From contig CAVZPO010000002.1 of assembly GCA_963777165.1 (NCBI GenBank), forward strand, positions 186,001-250,000: a stretch of DNA of 64,000 nt. Direction: 5' to 3'. The position numbers were made by a program, and so were the translations under genes. Source of the DNA: DYJB01 sp963777165. Its GTDB lineage: Bacteria; Chloroflexota; Anaerolineae; Anaerolineales; E44-bin32. Shown here in pieces: positions 56,315-64,000 of this stretch. Under the pieces are notes generated by a model, which was not told where the DNA came from, searched no databases, and saw only the letters and a program-made list of their open reading frames with translations. Position 1 is the stretch's first letter; each line of letters starts with the position of its first letter.

Positions 56315-57070
56315 TCAGGCTTCCGCCATCACGATCAGCAGCGGGTGGTCGGCGCTTGGCGGTTCGAGGCCGTACCCACCGTAGAACGCGGCGCCGGCGA
56401 ACCCGGCTATCTCCAGCAGAGAGGTGAAATCTCGCGGCTGCCGGAGGTGGAAGGCTGTCGGCAGCGACCACGATCGCACTTCGCCATCGGGCAGCAGCTC
56501 ATCGTAGCGCCAGGTGACATCGACACGCCCGCTTTCGTCCCCCGCGCCCTGCGTGGCGTACACCTGCACCGGGTTCCCGCTCTCGGGCTCGATGAAGGCG
56601 GCGAGGGGTTCGCCGGAATCGACCTCCCCGGATGCCTGGCCTGGTCCGGGGACCTCGAAGGCGAGTTTCCCCCCGGGATGCAGGTGCGTGTGCAGGCGGG
56701 GGAGCGCCCGCGCCAGCTCGGCGTCGGCCAGGCCAGAGAGCGTGTTGCACGGCGCCAGGATCAGGCGAAAGCGCTCCGGGAGATCGAGGACGAGGACGTC
56801 CTGTTCGACCAACCGCACGCGGCGCAGTATCTCGTCCGGCAGCCCGGCCCCCGCTCGGCGGAGCATCGCCGGATTGGTGTCGATCCCCGTAACGTCGAAG
56901 CCCTGGTGCGCCAACGCCCGGAGCACTCGGCCGTCCCCGCAGCCGATCTCAAGGATCGGCCCGCCAGCCTGGCGCGCCAGGCTCAGCCACAGAGGTTGGT
57001 CGTCATCGAAGTCGGCGTACTGGGCAGAGAAAAGCCGAGCGAACGTCTCGCCATCCATAGATTGGTTCAT
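56315..57070 (-). CDS. SAM-dependent methyltransferase, class I
   Basis: 251 residues. Rossmann fold with motif I ILEIGCGDGRVL, VTGIDTNPAML (acidic ribose ligand) and DLPERFRLILAPCNTLSGL; the C-terminal beta region contains VTWRYDELLPDGEVRSWSLPTAFHLRQPRDF. The substrate is unknown. The start is taken at ATG 57070 (GGAAGTGACG upstream). It stands alone, convergent with lexA. Confidence 0.88.
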   Translation of the reverse strand: MNQSMDGETFARLFSAQYADFDDDQPLWLSLARQAGGPILEIGCGDGRVLRALAHQGFDVTGIDTNPAMLRRAGAGLPDEILRRVRLVEQDVLVLDLPERFRLILAPCNTLSGLADAELARALPRLHTHLHPGGKLAFEVPGPGQASGEVDSGEPLAAFIEPESGNPVQVYATQGAGDESGRVDVTWRYDELLPDGEVRSWSLPTAFHLRQPRDFTSLLEIAGFAGAAFYGGYGLEPPSADHPLLIVMAEA

Positions 57071-57283
57071 CGTCACTTCCCCGGGGGCTGCGTCAGCTCG
57101 AGCGCTTGTCTCCGAGCTCACACCAATGCTACTCCGGCCACGCGGCCAGGCCAATGGGAGCGAACGCGTTCGCTCACCGCCTCACCTTCCAGGAACTGAG
57201 TGCGTTCGCTTGGGTCAGCACCGCAACCGCGCCCGTCGGCTCCGTCCGACGACAGGGCACAGGCCGGCAATCGAACCGGCGCC

Positions 57284-57312
57284 TTGACCCGCATCTGCCG
57301 GCCCGTTATACT
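57284..57312 (+). promoter_or_regulatory. Promoter of tRNA-Pro
   Basis: TTGACC (57284-57289), 17 bases, TATACT (57307-57312). The tRNA begins 10 bases after the -10 box. Confidence 0.75.
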
Positions 57313-57321
57313 CCTTCGAGC

Positions 57322-57394
57322 CGGGGTGTAGCGCAGTTGGTAGCGCACCGCGTTTGGGACGCGGGGGTCGGCGGTTCAAGTCCGCCCACCCCGA
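57322..57394 (+). tRNA. tRNA-Pro (anticodon TGG)
   Basis: Acceptor stem CGGGGTG/CACCCCG, D arm GCGC/GCGC, anticodon stem CCGCG/CGCGG with loop TTTGGGA, T arm GGCGG-TTCAAGT-CCGCC, discriminator A; CCA is not encoded. Confidence 0.96.
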
Positions 57395-57473
57395 CCTCAC
57401 CGGACAGACCCCCTCACGACGGAGACTCAGCGTGCCAGGTTCGCGCGTGTCGGACATCGGCCGTAAGGCAGAC

Positions 57474-57764
57474 ATGGTCGTCGTCGCCGCCCGCTACGAC
57501 TCGGCCGTTGGCCGGGTGGTGCAAGCCCAGGCGTATGAACGACACGGGGCGGTGTGGACCGACCTAATTCTGGTTGATCGCCAGGACTTGCTGGACCGGC
57601 TGGGGTCCCGGCGGCGAGTGTATGCGGGCGCGGTGACGCCCGGCATCCCCGGCGATTTCTCGGTGCGCGGCAGGCTCAGTCTTCAGGAGTCCAACGGACG
57701 GGCCGTGTTGGCCCTGGGGACAGCGTCGGCTGGGCGCGATGAATTGGGAGTGCCGATCTTCTAG
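57474..57764 (+). CDS. Small conserved-looking protein, unknown
   Basis: 96 residues from ATG 57474 (AAGG six bases upstream); the frame is open further up but runs into tRNA-Pro. It begins MVVVAARYDSAVGRVVQAQAYERHG and contains VWTDLILVDRQDLLDRLGSRRRVYAGAVTPGIPGDFSV, ending DELGVPIF. Beta-rich, no membrane segment. It lies between two tRNA genes. Function unknown. Confidence 0.6.
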   Translation: MVVVAARYDSAVGRVVQAQAYERHGAVWTDLILVDRQDLLDRLGSRRRVYAGAVTPGIPGDFSVRGRLSLQESNGRAVLALGTASAGRDELGVPIF

Positions 57765-57841
57765 CGCCAGGCAGCGATGCAGCCGCTCAGCGCGTTGTCA
57801 CACCCCGGGGGCTTGAAACGAGGCCCTTCCAATTCGACCGT

Positions 57842-57913
57842 GCGGGCGTGGCCAAGTGGTAAGGCATCAGCCTTCCAAGCTGATATCCGCGGGTTCGAAT
57901 CCCGTCGCCCGCT
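57842..57913 (+). tRNA. tRNA-Gly (anticodon TCC)
   Basis: Acceptor stem GCGGGCG/CGCCCGC, anticodon loop CTTCCAA, T loop TTCGAAT, discriminator T; no encoded CCA. It has no clear promoter of its own. Confidence 0.96.
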
Positions 57914-57924
57914 CCTGAGCTACA

Positions 57925-57960
57925 ACGACTTCGGAAGTCCGGGAGGACTTCCGAAGTCGT
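57925..57960 (+). terminator. Terminator of tRNA-Gly
   Basis: ACGACTTCGGAAGTCC-GGGA-GGACTTCCGAAGTCGT, 16 perfect pairs, starting 12 bases after the tRNA. Confidence 0.75.
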
Positions 57961-58019
57961 TTCGCCTCCGGCCACGACGTCGGCAAACACGGACCGCCAG
58001 GTGTGCGCCATGGTCTTGC

Positions 58020-58047
58020 TTGCATCCGCCCTCCATTGCGCTAGAAT
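58020..58047 (+). promoter_or_regulatory. Promoter of tRNA-Met
   Basis: TTGCAT (58020-58025), 16 bases, TAGAAT (58042-58047), nine bases before the tRNA. Confidence 0.7.
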
Positions 58048-58056
58048 GAATCGTCA

Positions 58057-58129
58057 GGGCCCGTAGCTCAGTGGTTAGAGCAGCCGGCTCATAACCGGTG
58101 GGTCGCTGGTCCGAATCCAGCCGGGCCCA
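58057..58129 (+). tRNA. tRNA-Met (anticodon CAT)
   Basis: Acceptor stem GGGCCCG/CGGGCCC, anticodon stem GCCGG/CCGGT-side with loop CTCATAA, T arm GCTGG-TCCGAAT-CCAGC, discriminator A. A first base pair is present, so it is not the initiator; a CAT anticodon could also be tRNA-Ile2. The T loop has C where the invariant T55 is expected. Confidence 0.93.
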
Positions 58130-58189
58130 TTGTTCGAAGCGCCGCATTCTGAGGAGTGACCGACGGGGGCGGAGCAGAAGACACGGCCG

Positions 58190-58335
58190 CTGCGACAGCT
58201 ACTCCGAGCGGATGAAGACCCTCGGCAATCACACGACGGGCAAGGCTTGCCTGTACTTCAACCCGTTGGACGATATGCATCTGCCCAGGCTCAAGAAGCT
58301 GATTCGCAAATCGGTCCGGCATATCCAGTGGTCCT
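58190..58335 (+). pseudogene. Remnant of a DUF1801 gene
   Basis: The frame reads MKTLGNHTTGKACLYFNPLDDMHLPRLKKLIRKSV in pieces from 58212, which resembles the C-terminal end of DUF1801 (YdhG-like) proteins. The conserved N-terminal two thirds are missing, because tRNA-Met lies directly upstream. The rest of 58130-58593 shows no gene. Confidence 0.55.
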
Positions 58336-58593
58336 CGGCCGCGTTCACAAAGGACCCCCGGCCAGCCTTTGACGGTTTCGGTATCGGTCGAGGACGGATG
58401 TGTGCCGGCCTTGGTCTGCGGCCGGCGATCGGAACGGAGACGTCGATCCCAGCTTTCGCCTCGAGCGTCATCGCTTGCCGTTGACCCGGTGCGAGCGGGC
58501 GACAAGCATGCGAGATTCCGCGGCGGATGCGGGGGCCACGACCCGAGCGCGGCCCACAATCCTGCAGCGATCCTTCCCTGGAGGACGCATACG

Positions 58594-59377
58594 ATGCCGA
58601 CGTCAACCCTCGCCCTGACACGCCCCATCAGCGCCAGGATGGCAGACTGCGAGCTGACGTACCTGGAACGGCAGCCGATCGATCTGGATCGGGCGCGTGT
58701 TCAGCATGCCGGGTACGAGCGGGCGCTGCGTGACCTGGGCTGCCAGGTGATCCCCTTGCCCGAAGCGCCCGATCTCGCGGACTCGGTGTTCGTCGAGGAC
58801 ATGGCGATCGTCCTGGATGAACTGGCCGTGCTGACTATGCCGGGGGTCGCCTCGCGCCGGCCGGAGCTCGAGTCCGTGGAGACAGGCCTCCGACGCTACC
58901 GGCCGGTCGTGCGCATCGCGGCCCCGGGGACGCTCGAGGGCGGCGATGTCCTCCGGTTGGGCCATTCGATCTACGTCGGCGTCTCCAGCCGGACGAATGC
59001 CGAGGGCGTGCGACAGCTCCAGGCCCTGGTGGCGCCCCATGGCTACCGCGTCGAGTTCGGTGCCAGTCCGAGGCTGCCTGCACCTCAAGTCCGCCGTGAC
59101 GGAGCTTGCGCCTGACCTCGTGTTGGTCAACCCGGAGTGGGTCGATCCGGGTGCGTTCGGGGATCACCGATCCGTGGCGGTTGCGCCGGGGGAGCCGCAT
59201 GCTGCCAATGCCCTGCGAATTGGATCGAGTGTGATCTTCCCGATCGCGTTCCCGGAAACACGGACCGTGATCGAACAACGGGGGATCGCCGTGCTCGGCG
59301 TGGATGTCTCGGAAATCCAGAAAGCGGAAGGGGCGGTCACCTGCTGCAGCCTGATCCTCACCGCACCGGAGGCCTGA
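58594..59377 (+). CDS. Dimethylarginine dimethylaminohydrolase-type amidinohydrolase, frameshifted
   Basis: About 261 residues after one base is adjusted near 59065. Hydrolyses dimethylarginine or a related guanidine. It shows MADCELTYLERQPIDLDRA, DSVFVEDMAIVLDELAVLT (substrate-binding Glu-Asp), GTLEGGDVLRLG, and in the second frame the catalytic His in CLHLKSAVTEL and the catalytic Cys in EGAVTCCSLIL. GGAGGA lies nine bases before the ATG. Confidence 0.88.
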
Positions 59378-59633
59378 TGCTCCCCCGCATTGGGTCCTGG
59401 CGAACGCCGTGTCCGCCGCCGGTTACGGTGCGCGGTCAACCACGCCTCTCCAACGATGCGCGGGCCGCACGGACCGGCAGGCAGGATACCAGTCGCCTAT
59501 TTGGGTCACCACCGACGGCTACCTGTCCGCTGCCACGCGCAGGGGACGGAACAGCGATGTGGCTCGCAACGCGGGACTCGGTTGACGCGCCTGGGCCCGG
59601 CAGGGCATGTTGCATGGACGGGGGAGTGGGGCG

Positions 59634-60557
59634 ATGACGGCCAATCGGCGGTTCGCAGGGTACGCGTGGTTGGCCGTCGCCTGGAATGTGGCCACGATCC
59701 TGTGGGGTGCCTTCGTGCGCGCCACTGGAGCCGGGGCAGGCTGCGGCAGCCACTGGCCCCTGTGCAACGGGCAAGTGCTGCCGCGGGCGCCGGCAATCGA
59801 GACGCTGATCGAATTCTCCCATCGTGCATCGAGCGGGGTCGCGCTCCTGCTTGTGATTGGGCTGGTCATTTTCAGCCGCCGAATCGGCGCTCCGCGAAGC
59901 CTGGTGCGGCGGGCAGCCCTGGCGTCCCTGGCTCTTGTGGTTGCCGAGGCCCTGATCGGCGCCGGGCTCGTGCTGTTCGGGTGGGTTGCCCAGGATCAAT
60001 CCCAGGGGCGGGCGATTGCCGTATCGCTGCACCTGGTCAACACATTGCTGCTCCTGGCGGCTCTGACCGTCACAGCCCGCGCCGCGGCCTTGCCAGCGGA
60101 CTCGCGGCTGCATTGGACCAGAAGTACTGGGTTAATGTGGGGGGCCGGGCTGGCGGGGGTGGCCATCCTTGGTGCGACGGGTGCGATCACAGCCCTGGGG
60201 GACACCTTGTTCCCGGCCCGCTCGCTGGCACAGGGCTTGGCCGCCGACGTTTCAGCATCGGCCAGCGGACTGATCCGGCTGCGCGTCGTGCATCCGGTAT
60301 TGGCGGTCCTTGTTGGAGGCGGCGTATTGGCCCTCGCCGGTCGGCTGGCGGCGGGCGGGAGGGAAACCGCGCGGTTGGCTGCGTGGCTCCGCATCGCAAT
60401 TGTCGTTCAGTGGGCGGCGGGCGCGGTCAACATCGTCCTGCTTGCGCCGGTGTGGATGCAGATCCTCCATCTGCTGCTTGCCGACCTGGCCTGGATCTTA
60501 CTGGTGCTGCTGGGGTTGCAGGCGGGCGTTGCCTTAGAGACCTCCCAGTCGAATTGA
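59634..60557 (+). CDS. ctaA: Heme A synthase (CtaA/COX15)
   Basis: 307 residues, eight membrane helices. Oxidises heme O to heme A for aa3-type cytochrome oxidase. It shows WGAFVRATGAGAGCGSHWPLCNGQVLP, the heme-ligand His in IEFSHRASSG, VSLHLVNTLLLL, RLRVVHPVLAVL and QILHLLLADLAW. The first extracellular loop has the CGSHWPLC Cys pair. ATG 59634 follows GGGGAGTGGGGCG. No oxidase genes are nearby. Confidence 0.93.
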   Translation: MTANRRFAGYAWLAVAWNVATILWGAFVRATGAGAGCGSHWPLCNGQVLPRAPAIETLIEFSHRASSGVALLLVIGLVIFSRRIGAPRSLVRRAALASLALVVAEALIGAGLVLFGWVAQDQSQGRAIAVSLHLVNTLLLLAALTVTARAAALPADSRLHWTRSTGLMWGAGLAGVAILGATGAITALGDTLFPARSLAQGLAADVSASASGLIRLRVVHPVLAVLVGGGVLALAGRLAAGGRETARLAAWLRIAIVVQWAAGAVNIVLLAPVWMQILHLLLADLAWILLVLLGLQAGVALETSQSN

Positions 60558-60623
60558 GGATTCCAAACCAGCCCGGCCACCGCCAGTTCTGACGCAAGCA
60601 AGCCCTATAGGCTTCTGGAAAGC

Positions 60624-60663
60624 GAACCGCCGGATGTGGGGGGAACATCCGGCGGTTCTTATT
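60624..60663 (+). terminator. Intrinsic terminator after ctaA
   Basis: GAACCGCCGGATGT (60624-60637) pairs with ACATCCGGCGGTTC (60645-60658), followed by TTATT. Confidence 0.8.
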
Positions 60664-60814
60664 GGAGGGAGGCCCGCTGCCCGCGCAGGGGGGGAACACG
60701 GTGTCAGCAGGCGACTGCCCCCTCGACGCACCCGGATACCAACACAGGGAACAAAACGCCGGGCCGTCGACCAGGATAATACCACAAAAGGGGTCGACAT
60801 AGATTAATAAATGC

Positions 60815-61294
60815 TCAGGACGGGCTGTCGCCCGGGTCACGGGCCCGGAACAAGCGCTCGAATTCGGCCAGGTCCTCGGGAGAAAGCGCACCATCCGGCT
60901 TCTCAGAGGCCCCGGCCTGCTGGGCTGCCAGCACCTCCCTGGCAAACGCCTCGCAGCTGATGGAGCGTGCGCCGGCGCGCTCGGCCGCATGCCGCACGGC
61001 CTGATCGTTGCTGACCACCACCCAGTTGCGCGCCTCGCCACGCAGGCGCGCCAAGTGAGAGCGGATGGCATCATCGGCCGTGCGGGGCGGGGCAACGAAT
61101 TGCACGGCCAGGTGGCGTGAGGACGTTTTGGCCTGGCTCCCCGGGGCTTGCCGATCGAAGTACACCGTGCCCTGCCGGCGGGTGCGCGCGAAGTAGCGCT
61201 GCAGCGCGGCGGCCAGCTTGGCCTCGTCGTTCGGATCGGCGAGGTGCAGTCCCAGATGCGGAACCAGGTTGTGACCATCAATCATGTAGGGCAT
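60815..61294 (-). CDS. YacP-like NYN-domain ribonuclease
   Basis: 159 residues. NYN/PIN fold: YMIDGHNLVPHLG (first catalytic Asp), TVYFDRQAPG, ADDAIRSHLARLRGEARNWVVVSNDQAVRHAAE (two more Asp) and CEAFAREVL. It resembles YacP/Rae1-type ribosome-linked endoribonucleases. No ribosome binding site is strong; start MPYMIDGHN taken from the family. Confidence 0.85.
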   Translation of the reverse strand: MPYMIDGHNLVPHLGLHLADPNDEAKLAAALQRYFARTRRQGTVYFDRQAPGSQAKTSSRHLAVQFVAPPRTADDAIRSHLARLRGEARNWVVVSNDQAVRHAAERAGARSISCEAFAREVLAAQQAGASEKPDGALSPEDLAEFERLFRARDPGDSPS

Positions 61295-61477
61295 GGGGCT
61301 CCGCTGACCGCGCCCACGGCTCGTGCGGCGTCGTGGACGTCGACCGGCCTATTCTGGTTACCAGGTGGAGGGGACACCGCATCCCCCCTGTCGTCCTGTA
61401 CAACCGCGGCTGCCTCGGGTCGGTCCGTGCCGTTCGCCCGGCGCTCCCGGTGGCCGCCGCTCCATTGCGATCTTACC

Positions 61478-61930
61478 TCACCTCCCGAACATCGCTTGCG
61501 GAGGCCACTGGAGCCAGACAAGTGCGGCGAGCAGGGCGACGTTCATCGTCGTGGCGACGAGCGTGTTCAAGACGGACCGCCTCGGACTTGCCGCCCCGGG
61601 CCAGGTCCCGCCCCGGACGGCGATGCCGAGGATCGATAAGACGGACGAGGCGACGGCGATGGATCTCCAGGCTGCCCCGGTCGCAAGCAGTCCCCAGAAC
61701 CCGGCGGCGGCGACGAGGAAACCGGCCGTCGAGACGAACCAGATCACGGCTCCGGCGAGCGCCGCGTCCCGCGGCCCGACGCGCGGGATCAGACGCGCTC
61801 GGGAGAGTCCTCTAGCGTCACTCCCGCCAGCCAGGCCTTCGGCCACAAGCGCGAAGAATGCGATGGCATGGGCGACGGCGTGAAGGAACAGCGATCCCGT
61901 GATCAGGATCTTGAGAGCTTCCACCGTCAT
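61478..61930 (-). CDS. Small four-TM membrane protein, unknown
   Basis: 150 residues, four hydrophobic segments (ITGSLFLHAVAHAIAFFALVA, AVIWFVSTAGFLVAAAGFWGLLA, VASSVLSILGIAVR, NTLVATTMNVALLAALVWL). Two His in the first helix are notable. No family recognised. Confidence 0.7.
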   Translation of the reverse strand: MTVEALKILITGSLFLHAVAHAIAFFALVAEGLAGGSDARGLSRARLIPRVGPRDAALAGAVIWFVSTAGFLVAAAGFWGLLATGAAWRSIAVASSVLSILGIAVRGGTWPGAASPRRSVLNTLVATTMNVALLAALVWLQWPPQAMFGR

Positions 61931-62032
61931 GGCGCAACCTCGGCTCCCGGTGCGATCTTGGGCAACTTCCCGGGCGGAGATAGATTGTAGGGAACATGTA
62001 CGCGCCCGTCAATTTCGTCGGTCGAGTTCCTG

Positions 62033-62041
62033 TGCTATCAT
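62033..62041 (+). promoter_or_regulatory. Extended -10 box TGCTATCAT of the LysM gene
   Basis: Eight bases before an in-frame GTG at 62050, the same geometry as the other leaderless candidates. It favours 62050 over the ATG at 61996. Confidence 0.5.
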
Positions 62042-62049
62042 CCACACCC

Positions 62050-62802
62050 GTGGGCAGCGTCCGCCGTCCGGCCTCGACTCCCTATCTGCGTTACCTGGTG
62101 CTGAATGTGCTCGTCTCCGCCGCGACGGTGACGGTGATTCTGCTGCTATGGGGCCGAGGGCCGCGTCCACTGGCGAGCGCGCCGACGCCGACGTTTGACG
62201 TGGGAGCCGCGCTGGCCAGCAAGGTCCCGACGCCGACGCCCACGCTCCCACCGACGCCCACCCCGCACACCTACACCGTCCAGGGCGGGGACACGCTGTT
62301 CAGCATTGCCCGCGACCTGGACATCGAGCCGGAGGCACTCATGGCGGCCAACGGCCTGACCGATCCCGATAAGCTTTCCGTTGGCCAGGTGCTGACCATC
62401 CCCGAACTCAGCGGCCCGTCGTCCCCCTCGCCGGCGCGCACTTCGACGCCGGCGCCCCCGACCCTCACGCCCCCCCCGTCTGATTCTCAGGCGCCGCGGC
62501 TCGAGATTCGCGGCGTCGACGGCGCCGGCATCCTGGACAGGGAGACCGTTCGCCTGCTCAACACCGGAGGCCTGGCAGTCATGGCGGGTTGGACACTTGA
62601 CGACGGGCAGGGGCAGGTCTACCGCTTCCCCGACGGCTTCACGCTGTACAATCGAGGTGCCGTCAGCCTGCACAGCAAGGCGGGCACCGACACCGCCATC
62701 GATCTGTATTGGGGTGTGACGGGCGCCGTTTGGACGTCGGGAAGGATGATGACCTTGCGAGATGGCAGCGGTGCGATCCAGTCGACCTTCACCCTCCCCT
62801 AG
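62050..62802 (+). CDS. Membrane-anchored LysM and lamin-tail-like domain protein
   Basis: 250 residues from GTG 62050. An N-terminal membrane anchor (YLRYLVLNVLVSAATVTVILLLW), a PTPTPTLPPTPTP linker, one LysM domain (YTVQGGDTLFSIARDLDIEPEALMAANGLTDPDKLSVGQVLTIP), a second Pro/Thr linker and a C-terminal lamin-tail-like beta domain (VRLLNTGGLAVMAGWTLDDGQGQVYRFPDGFTLYNRGAVSLHS). LysM binds peptidoglycan, so it is probably attached to the cell wall. It overlaps the next gene by 41 bases. Confidence 0.88.
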   Translation: MGSVRRPASTPYLRYLVLNVLVSAATVTVILLLWGRGPRPLASAPTPTFDVGAALASKVPTPTPTLPPTPTPHTYTVQGGDTLFSIARDLDIEPEALMAANGLTDPDKLSVGQVLTIPELSGPSSPSPARTSTPAPPTLTPPPSDSQAPRLEIRGVDGAGILDRETVRLLNTGGLAVMAGWTLDDGQGQVYRFPDGFTLYNRGAVSLHSKAGTDTAIDLYWGVTGAVWTSGRMMTLRDGSGAIQSTFTLP

Positions 62803-63484
62803 CGCGAGCAGGCGCCGGCGAGGCATCGCCCTCGGCCTGCTGGCATTGGCCCTGCTGACCGGCGGGTGTTCGGGCCGCGGGGCGGCCGAGCCGTATCACC
62901 GCACGCAGCCTAGCGAGCTGTACCTGTATACCCCGCCGAACTACGAGCCGGGCACGCTCATTCAATTGCTCATGGCACTGCACGGCGAGGGGCAGGACGC
63001 ATTCGACTGCTTCGATTTCTGGCGATCGTATGCTGACGAGAACGGTTTCGTGCTGTTGTGCCCGGAGCTGCCGTATACCGATGGACTCATGGATCGGGGC
63101 GCAGCGCAGGCGCTGCTCGGCCAGGCCTTGCAGACTGCCTACTCCGAGGTCAGCCTTCCTGATACGTTCTTTGTGGTTGGGTTTGGCGAGGCCGGCACGC
63201 TGGCCCTGCAGTACGCGGCTCAGTTCCCGACGTCGATGGCCGGGGTGGCCGCCATCGCCAGCCGGGAGTTCCCACCTCTCTCGGTTGGTGCCGCCCGCGT
63301 TCCGGTCCTCATCCTGGCGCCCTCCGGCGATCGCGCGGCGTCGGATGCGGCCCAGGCGTTTGTGGACCTGACGATCCCCCAGGGTTTCGCCATCCGGCTG
63401 GTGATGCTGGATGAGAAGGGCGATCGGCTGACGCGGGATGCCGGGCGGGTGACGATCGACTTCCTGAAAGAGATCCTGCGCTAG
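62762..63484 (+). CDS. Lipoprotein with a degenerate alpha/beta-hydrolase fold
   Basis: 240 residues. Signal peptide with lipobox TGGC (about Cys36), then an alpha/beta-hydrolase layout (LIQLLMALHGEGQDAFDCFDFWRSYADENGFVLLCPELPY, VVGFGEAGTLALQYAAQFP, RVPVLILAPSGD). The nucleophile elbow G-x-S-x-G reads GFGEAG, with Glu for Ser, so a normal esterase mechanism is not supported. Start ATG overlaps the LysM gene, so coupling is likely. Confidence 0.8.
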   Translation: MAAVRSSRPSPSPSASRRRRGIALGLLALALLTGGCSGRGAAEPYHRTQPSELYLYTPPNYEPGTLIQLLMALHGEGQDAFDCFDFWRSYADENGFVLLCPELPYTDGLMDRGAAQALLGQALQTAYSEVSLPDTFFVVGFGEAGTLALQYAAQFPTSMAGVAAIASREFPPLSVGAARVPVLILAPSGDRAASDAAQAFVDLTIPQGFAIRLVMLDEKGDRLTRDAGRVTIDFLKEILR

Positions 63485-63493
63485 GGCGAGGCG

Positions 63494-63868
63494 ATGACGA
63501 TCTTCGAACTGATCGCCGAGCGACAAATCCTCGAGGCGCTGAGGGACGGAGCGTTCGATCAGCTGGCCGGGCGCGGCCGACGGTTGGACCTGGCGGAGGA
63601 CGGCGCCGTACCTCCCGAGTGGCGGGCGGCGTATCGCATACTGAAAAATGCCGGCCTGGCGCCGGAGTGGGTCGTAGAGGGGCGCGAGATCGACGCCGCG
63701 CGTGCCAGGCTGCAAACCGACCTGGCGCAAGGCCGAGTTGTGGACGACGGCCTGCTGCACGAGATCGCGGCCCTGAACCGCAGGATCGACAACTTCAACC
63801 TGACGGTGCCAAACGCCGGCCTGCAGAAGTCCAGGTTCAACGTCAGACCAGCGCGCGGGTGCGATTAA
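63494..63868 (+). CDS. DUF1992 / DnaJ-homologue-C28-like protein
   Basis: 124 residues. It matches DUF1992: AERQILEALRDGAFDQLAGRGRRLDL, MAYRILKNAG-type segment (AAYRILKNAGLAPEWVVEGREID), and LNRRIDNFNLTVP. Function unknown; no J domain is present. GGGCGAGGCG precedes the ATG ten bases after the upstream stop. Confidence 0.9.
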   Translation: MTIFELIAERQILEALRDGAFDQLAGRGRRLDLAEDGAVPPEWRAAYRILKNAGLAPEWVVEGREIDAARARLQTDLAQGRVVDDGLLHEIAALNRRIDNFNLTVPNAGLQKSRFNVRPARGCD

Positions 63869-63873
63869 ATACG

Positions 63874-63897
63874 CAGGCCGGCGGGAACGCCGGCCTG
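63874..63897. terminator. Bidirectional terminator hairpin
   Basis: CAGGCCGGCG-GGAA-CGCCGGCCTG, ten perfect pairs, between the DUF1992 gene and a convergent gene. Confidence 0.7.
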
Positions 63898-63908
63898 TGA
63901 GCGGGGCA

Positions 63909-64000
63909 TCAGGCTGTGGGGCCGCCTTCGGGCGGCTTCGCGCTGGCGTCCTGTGACTCGGGTGGCTTGGTCTCGTCGCCCTGCAGGCCTTTGCGGAACT
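63909..64000 (-). CDS. C-terminal end of a probable TatA/TatB-like protein (partial)
   Basis: The last 30 residues of a minus-strand frame: FRKGLQGDETKPPESQDASAK then PPEGGPTA and a stop at 63909. FRKGL followed by an acidic, disordered tail fits the end of TatA proteins; the rest lies outside the window. Confidence 0.45.
   Translation of the reverse strand, partial: FRKGLQGDETKPPESQDASAKPPEGGPTA

Noticed and set aside
57354..57473. Upstream extension of the small protein between the tRNA genes
   Set aside because: It would translate part of tRNA-Pro; the ATG at 57474 has its own ribosome binding site.

Overview
The window is high-GC bacterial DNA that looks like a Chloroflexota (Anaerolineae-like) genome fragment. 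The pointers are the linked SCO1664-type / DUF3090 / MSMEG_4193-type genes, a Gram-positive-type SOS box in front of lexA, PTPT-rich linkers in secreted proteins, an LPSTG-ended membrane protein, and single-domain regulators fused to winged helices. This is inference from gene content; there is no rRNA in the window. Genes are densely packed on both strands and many overlap by ATGA or GTGA. Fourteen reading-frame breaks in twelve genes, several in housekeeping genes and several at short homopolymers, suggest base-calling indels in a draft assembly more than true gene decay.

Layout. 1-3520: end of an unknown protein, an LPSTG membrane protein, an ATPase with a winged-helix tail, and a peroxiredoxin. 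3790-7620: a plus-strand island of four unrelated small genes (membrane protein, glyoxalase-fold, PPOX-fold, DUF1003). Each is followed by a copy of a repeat ending in GTTGGGC. The arrangement resembles an integrase-less integron cassette array and is the most interesting structure here. 7631-17475: phosphohexomutase, GT39-type glycosyltransferase, glycerate 2-kinase, DUF1684 protein, sugar-binding lipoprotein, uvrC and a receiver protein. 17586-26257: a complete sugar-acid regulon: IclR regulator with promoter and palindromic operator, aldehyde dehydrogenase, three-part sugar ABC importer, RidA, KDPG aldolase, KDG kinase, and a terminator.

26282-36996 (minus strand): helicase-like protein, lipid-kinase-like protein, HAD, tandem GNAT, homoserine dehydrogenase, the SCO1664/DUF3090/histidine-phosphatase trio, rarA and an EamA transporter. 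37129-40954: maf, a lipoprotein penicillin-binding protein and rsgA. 41200-41540: palindromic REP-like repeats. 41615-48210: a CoaE-acetyltransferase fusion, EamA transporters, a degenerate PP2C-membrane-propeller protein and a CelD-like acyltransferase. 48290-51751: HEAT-like protein, PP2C phosphatase and a VWA-FHA protein, a signalling module. 52117-56199: a membrane protein, guaA-xpt, and lexA under its own SOS box. 56315-59377: methyltransferase, tRNA-Pro, tRNA-Gly, tRNA-Met, a DUF1801 remnant and a DDAH-type hydrolase. 59634-64000: ctaA, a YacP-like nuclease, LysM and lipoprotein genes, DUF1992, and the edge of a probable tatA.

Transcription signals recur. An extended -10 box of the form TGnTAGAAT (or TACAAT, TATCAT, TATACT) lies 6-9 bases before the start codon of several genes, which points to leaderless mRNAs and in some cases decides the start codon. 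Most operon ends carry perfect GC-rich hairpins.
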